This document shows positions 55,544 to 59,205 of a DNA stretch of 59,205 nt, piece after piece. The position numbers were made by a program, and so were the translations under genes. This DNA comes from Lachnospiraceae bacterium (GTDB taxonomy: Bacteria; Bacillota; Clostridia; Lachnospirales; Lachnospiraceae). The notes under the pieces are model-generated. The model worked only from the letters and a program-made list of their open reading frames with translations, was not told the origin of the DNA and did not search any database. Where the stretch lies: contig JAILKH010000122.1 of the NCBI GenBank assembly GCA_024693925.1, positions 1-59,205 on the forward strand. The letters are read 5' to 3'. The number at the start of each line of letters is the position of its first letter. Position 1 is the first letter of the stretch.

Positions 55544-56050
55544 ATGTTAAGAAAGATAGTGGTTTTTCTCTTGATAATATCAGGGTATCTCTTACAGACA
55601 ACCTTGTTTAAAGCTGTATCCTTTGCCGGTATAGTTCCGAATATATTGACCATAATCACTTCGGCTTTCGGTTTTATGCGCGGGAAAAAAGAGGGTATGA
55701 TAATAGGTTTTATATCCGGATTGATCATGGATATATTTTTTATGAATATTTTGGGGTTTTATGCATTGGTATTTATGACCATAGGTTATCTTAACGGTTT
55801 TTTCAGAAGTATTATTTATCCCGAAGATATAAAGCTTCCCATGATCCTGATCGGTGTAAGTGAGTTGTTTTATTGTTTTGTTTGTTATGTTTTTTTGTTT
55901 CTGCTGCGAGGCAGAATGCATCTGGGATATTATTTTGTTCATATAATGCTACCGGATATAGTATATACCGTTCTCGTAACCCTGATCATTTACAAAGGCC
56001 TTCTATATATTAATGAATGGCTGGAAGGATATGAAATGAGGAGAGGTTAA
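55544..56050 (+). CDS. mreD: Rod shape-determining protein MreD
   Basis: A 168-residue hydrophobic protein with about five membrane helices. It starts MLRKIVVFLLIISGYLLQTTLF and contains PNILTIITSAFGFMRGKKEGMIIGFISGLIMDI, typical of MreD. It belongs to the elongasome. No Shine–Dalgarno lies in the two-base gap, but AAGGAG occurs near the end of mreC, so coupling is likely. The PBP2 gene follows after two bases. Confidence 0.93.
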   Translation: MLRKIVVFLLIISGYLLQTTLFKAVSFAGIVPNILTIITSAFGFMRGKKEGMIIGFISGLIMDIFFMNILGFYALVFMTIGYLNGFFRSIIYPEDIKLPMILIGVSELFYCFVCYVFLFLLRGRMHLGYYFVHIMLPDIVYTVLVTLIIYKGLLYINEWLEGYEMRRG

Positions 56051-56052
56051 AA

Positions 56053-58932
56053 TTGCTTACCGATATTAAAGAATGGATAATAAAAGTCATATTTTCACGT
56101 TTGTTTATGCTGGCGTTAATTATTTCGGCTTTATTTTTTGTGCTGATCTACAGATTGTTCTCATTACAGATAATTCACGGAGAAGATTATCTTAATAATT
56201 TCACACTTACCATAAAAAAAGAGATATCCTTAAAAAGTGCAAGAGGAAATATTTATGACAGAAACGGTAATCTGCTGGCTTATAATGAGCTGGCTTATTC
56301 TGTAACGATCGAAGATAATTATGAATCTTCATCCAGGAAGAATATACAGCTTAATAATACCATAATTAAAACCGTTAATATCATTGAGGGATGTAATGAT
56401 GAGGTTGATAATGATTTTAAGATCATACTTAATAAGGAGGGACGTTATGAATATATAGTGACGGATACACGGCTGCTCAGATTTTTGGCTGATGTGTACG
56501 GATATACCAAAACAGAAGATCTTACGGCTGAGGAAAAGAATTCAACGGCCCGTGAGGTTATTGAATATTTATGCTCCAAAGATAAATATCAGATAGGTAT
56601 GATGACAGCTGATGAAAATGGGAAAGAGGTATTTACTCCCATGACCGGATATTCTCCGGAGGATATATTAAAGATTGTGACCGTCAGATATGCAATGAGT
56701 ACTAACAGTTATAAGAAATATATGAAGACTATAATAGCTTCCTCCGTTAATGATGAGACCGTAGCGGCCATAATGGAAAACAGTAATGATCTTCAAGGGG
56801 TAAGTATAGAAGAAAACATGTTAAGACGTTATAATGATACCCAGTATTTTTCCCATATAATCGGTTATGTGGGAAATGCCTCTACAGAGGATCTTGCCGA
56901 GCTCAGTACTTCTTCGCTTGAATATGATATGACTGACGTTGTGGGAAAATCAGGTGTTGAGAAAGTGATGGAACAAGAATTACAGGGAAAGAAGGGAAAG
57001 GATGTAGTATTTACCGATAATGTGGGAAAGATACTTGAAACCGACAGCCATATAGATCCCGTGGCCGGAGACGATGTATATCTCTCTATTGATGCAGACC
57101 TTCAAAAAGCCATTTACAATATGCTGGAACAGAAACTGGCAGGTATTCTTGTTACCAAAATAATTAATATGAAGGAGTATAATAACAGTGAAGTCAAATC
57201 TTCAAATATGATGATTCCCATTGATGATGTTTATTATGCTCTTATTAATAATAATGTTATAGATATCGATGCTTTCTCCCAGCCAAATGCCCACACATAT
57301 GAAAAAGAAGTTTATTCTGAATTTAAAGAGAGGCAGGAACAGTTATTTGATGCTTTAAGAGATGAATTGCTGACGGTTTCAACTCCCTACGACAGGTTGA
57401 CAAAAGAAATGCAGGTATATCAAAGTTATATAGTAAACTGGCTTCAATCTTCTTCAAACGGGATAATAATGAATAACATGGTTGATAAAGAAGACAGTAT
57501 GTATATTAAATGGACAATAGATGAAACTATAAGTATTAAAGAATATCTTAATTATTGTCTTGCACAGAATTGGATAGATATCTCTAAATTTCATGAGGAC
57601 GGACAATATGTTGATACCGGGGAAATATATGAACAGCTTATAGATTATATACTGGATAATCTGAAGACAGACAGAGGATTCTCAAAACGTATTTATCGAT
57701 ATATGATAAAAGATGGTTATATATCGGGAAGACAGTTATGTCTTATATTATTTGAACAAAGAGTGATCTATGGTACTTCAGCGGAAAAGCAGGCCCTTGA
57801 ATCGGGAGCCAGGACAGCTTATGATTTTATTATCAATAAGATTTCAAATATTGAGATCACACCTGCCCAGCTTGCCCTTGATCCATGTTCGGGCTCCTGT
57901 GTTGTATTAGATACTTCCGGAGAGGTTCTGGCACTTGTATCTTATCCCGGTTACAATGGGAACCGGCTGACCAATACGATTGATGCGGAGTATTATTCGG
58001 AGCTTATGAACGATCTTTCAAGTCCTATGTATAATCATGCAACCCAGCAGCTTACAGCACCGGGGTCAACCTTCAAGATGGTATCGGCTATTACCGGTCT
58101 GCAAAACGGGGTCATCAATATCGGTGAAACCATAAGCTGTCATGGCGTTTATGATATTGAAAACCTGAATCTTGAAAAAAAATGCTGGGTATATCCGGGA
58201 GCTCATGGTGCTCTGGATGTTACTCATGCTATTGAGAATTCCTGTAACAGTTTTTTCTATGAAGTGGGATATCGTTTGGCTACCAATCTTCATACAACAA
58301 CCTACTCGGAAAGTGCGGGCCTGAGTAAATTAAAGGAATACGCGGATAAATTCGGGCTTACGGAAAAAACCGGTATTGAAATGGAGGAGAATGAGCCCCA
58401 GTTTTCGGACACATTACCTATTGACTCTGCTATTGGCCAGGGTAGCCATAACTATACAACCATAGGACTTGCCCGTTATGTAGATGCAATTGCCAGTAAA
58501 GGAAATTGTTATGAATTGACGCTTATTGACAAGGTAATGGATAAAAAAGGAAATATTGTTAAAGAGTGTTCTCCGGAACTAAGAAACAGTGTGGAGGTAC
58601 CGGGAGAGTATTGGGATGCTATACAGTACGGCATGAGACTGGTGGCAAATAAAACAGCGGCTTTTAAAAACTTCCCCATAAAAGTAGCCGGGAAAACCGG
58701 TACGGCTCAAACATCTACAAGCAGAACAAACCATGCACTTTTCGTTGGCTTTGCACCCTATGAGTCGCCGGAAATATCTGTTGCGGTCAGGATTGCTTAT
58801 GGTTATACTTCCGCAAATGCGGCATCTCTGGCATCTGATGTAATGAAGTATTATTTTAAACTTGAAGATAAGGATGTATTGATCAACGGTATAGCAAATA
58901 TTGATGAAAATCTTGAGGTTATTGAAGATTAA
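56053..58932 (+). CDS. mrdA: Penicillin-binding protein 2 (MrdA), long form with internal insertion
   Basis: A 959-residue class B PBP, much longer than the 600–700 usual. A membrane helix (about 13–38) and a pedestal domain (SARGNIYDRNGNLLAYNE, VGKSGVEKVMEQELQGKKG) are followed by the transpeptidase with S672-T-F-K675, S730-C-N732 and K881-T-G883. Between DADLQKAIYNML (about 347) and 'LDPCSGSCVVLDTSGEVLAL' (about 605), which are adjacent in most PBPs, lie some 240 extra residues, helical and rich in Tyr/Ile/Asp. It works with RodA and MreBCD; no rodA is in the window. It starts with TTG behind GGAGAGG. Confidence 0.93.
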   Translation: MLTDIKEWIIKVIFSRLFMLALIISALFFVLIYRLFSLQIIHGEDYLNNFTLTIKKEISLKSARGNIYDRNGNLLAYNELAYSVTIEDNYESSSRKNIQLNNTIIKTVNIIEGCNDEVDNDFKIILNKEGRYEYIVTDTRLLRFLADVYGYTKTEDLTAEEKNSTAREVIEYLCSKDKYQIGMMTADENGKEVFTPMTGYSPEDILKIVTVRYAMSTNSYKKYMKTIIASSVNDETVAAIMENSNDLQGVSIEENMLRRYNDTQYFSHIIGYVGNASTEDLAELSTSSLEYDMTDVVGKSGVEKVMEQELQGKKGKDVVFTDNVGKILETDSHIDPVAGDDVYLSIDADLQKAIYNMLEQKLAGILVTKIINMKEYNNSEVKSSNMMIPIDDVYYALINNNVIDIDAFSQPNAHTYEKEVYSEFKERQEQLFDALRDELLTVSTPYDRLTKEMQVYQSYIVNWLQSSSNGIIMNNMVDKEDSMYIKWTIDETISIKEYLNYCLAQNWIDISKFHEDGQYVDTGEIYEQLIDYILDNLKTDRGFSKRIYRYMIKDGYISGRQLCLILFEQRVIYGTSAEKQALESGARTAYDFIINKISNIEITPAQLALDPCSGSCVVLDTSGEVLALVSYPGYNGNRLTNTIDAEYYSELMNDLSSPMYNHATQQLTAPGSTFKMVSAITGLQNGVINIGETISCHGVYDIENLNLEKKCWVYPGAHGALDVTHAIENSCNSFFYEVGYRLATNLHTTTYSESAGLSKLKEYADKFGLTEKTGIEMEENEPQFSDTLPIDSAIGQGSHNYTTIGLARYVDAIASKGNCYELTLIDKVMDKKGNIVKECSPELRNSVEVPGEYWDAIQYGMRLVANKTAAFKNFPIKVAGKTGTAQTSTSRTNHALFVGFAPYESPEISVAVRIAYGYTSANAASLASDVMKYYFKLEDKDVLINGIANIDENLEVIED

Positions 58933-58942
58933 GGGGGATCAT

Positions 58943-59205
58943 ATGAATAAGGTTATAATTAAGAGTTTTCAGCATGGGATCAGGATCAAGATGGATCCTG
59001 ATGCGGATTTTGAAGAGATATATAAGGAACTTATCGAGAAATTTAATGCCTCTGCCAAATTTTTCGGTAAAGCTAAGCTTGTTATTGAATTTGAAGGAAG
59101 AGCATTAAGCGAAGAGGAAGAGGAGTTCCTTGTGAATTGTATTACCGAAAATACCGATATTACGATCTCCTGCGTAATAGGAGTAGATGAAAATACGGAA
59201 AATCA
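58943..59205 (+). CDS. minC: Septum site-determining protein MinC (3' partial)
   Basis: The first 87 residues of a protein that begins MNKVIIKSFQHGIRIKMDPDADFEEIYKELIEKF, continuing AKFFGKAKLVIEFEGRALSEEEE. This is the N-terminal MinC_N pattern, which inhibits FtsZ polymerisation. The beta-helix domain that binds MinD lies beyond the window. A GGGGG site precedes the ATG. minC(D,E) after mreBCD–PBP2 is a usual order in Clostridia; other FtsZ-inhibitor-like short proteins are less likely. Confidence 0.85.
   Translation, partial: MNKVIIKSFQHGIRIKMDPDADFEEIYKELIEKFNASAKFFGKAKLVIEFEGRALSEEEEEFLVNCITENTDITISCVIGVDENTEN

Noticed and set aside
1-59205. CRISPR arrays, tRNA or rRNA genes, insertion sequences, prophage or conjugation genes
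   Set aside because: None was seen on either strand. The only clear direct repeats are inside the secreted protein gene at 8801–10081.

Overview
The window looks like an ordinary chromosomal stretch from a low-GC Gram-positive anaerobe of the class Clostridia, most likely family Lachnospiraceae. The evidence is AT-rich coding DNA, strong AGGAGG-type ribosome binding sites with frequent TTG/GTG starts, and marker neighbourhoods: ZapA–U32 peptidase–FtsW–PBP, DUF2953–GerW, Asp23–FakA–RecG, RsmD–CoaD, TIGR03960–TIGR03936–RNase G, MutS–MutL–MiaA, and RadC–MreBCD–PBP2–MinC. The genus assignment is not attempted. I saw no rRNA, tRNA, CRISPR array, insertion sequence or prophage gene. No gene-free gap exceeds about 230 bases.

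Layout. 1–4060: the 3' part of a large surface protein with a CHAP domain, a DUF3783 protein, a small zinc-ribbon protein behind a Gly-Gly leader, and a GNAT acetyltransferase. 4169–5961: leuCD, with its own promoter and terminator. 6041–8651: a NusG_II protein, a Gx-type membrane protein and ruvAB, behind a promoter that carries a LexA/DinR-like box. 8801–11209: two secreted, repetitive or coiled-coil proteins. 11227–16661: division and wall genes zapA, U32 peptidase, ftsW-like and a class B PBP. 16667–17725 (minus): a degenerate HD-GYP protein. 17941–20326: a small hypothetical, DUF2953, GerW and a J-domain coiled-coil protein. 20413–20598 (minus): rpmB. 20801–25029: Asp23, FakA-like and recG. 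25054–26334 (minus): CheY and an MshEN-like–CheX fusion. 26563–32572: a type IIA topoisomerase pair, rsmD, coaD and a coiled-coil protein. 32674–36983: pepD, two pseudouridine synthases, a membrane protein and recU. 37083–42125: hisZ-hisG-hisD-hisB-hisIE behind a consensus promoter. 42142–52794: two radical-SAM-associated proteins, RNase G, mutS, mutL, miaA and a PLP enzyme. 52926–59205: radC, mreBCD, a long PBP2 and the start of minC.

Together the genes serve DNA repair and recombination (RuvAB, RecG, RecU, MutSL, RadC), envelope growth and division (ZapA, FtsW/PBP, MreBCD/PBP2, MinC), RNA modification, Leu/His biosynthesis and a small chemotaxis or second-messenger module. The points most worth a second look are: the LexA-like box over an apparently leaderless promoter before ruvAB; the structured radC leader with a sequestered Shine–Dalgarno; the MshEN-like–CheX fusion beside CheY and the ligand-less HD-GYP protein; the HisF-derived pseudo-barrel fused to HisIE; the type IIA topoisomerase A subunit without a GyrA box; the MreB with a changed phosphate-2 motif; and the Gly-Gly-leader zinc-ribbon peptide.
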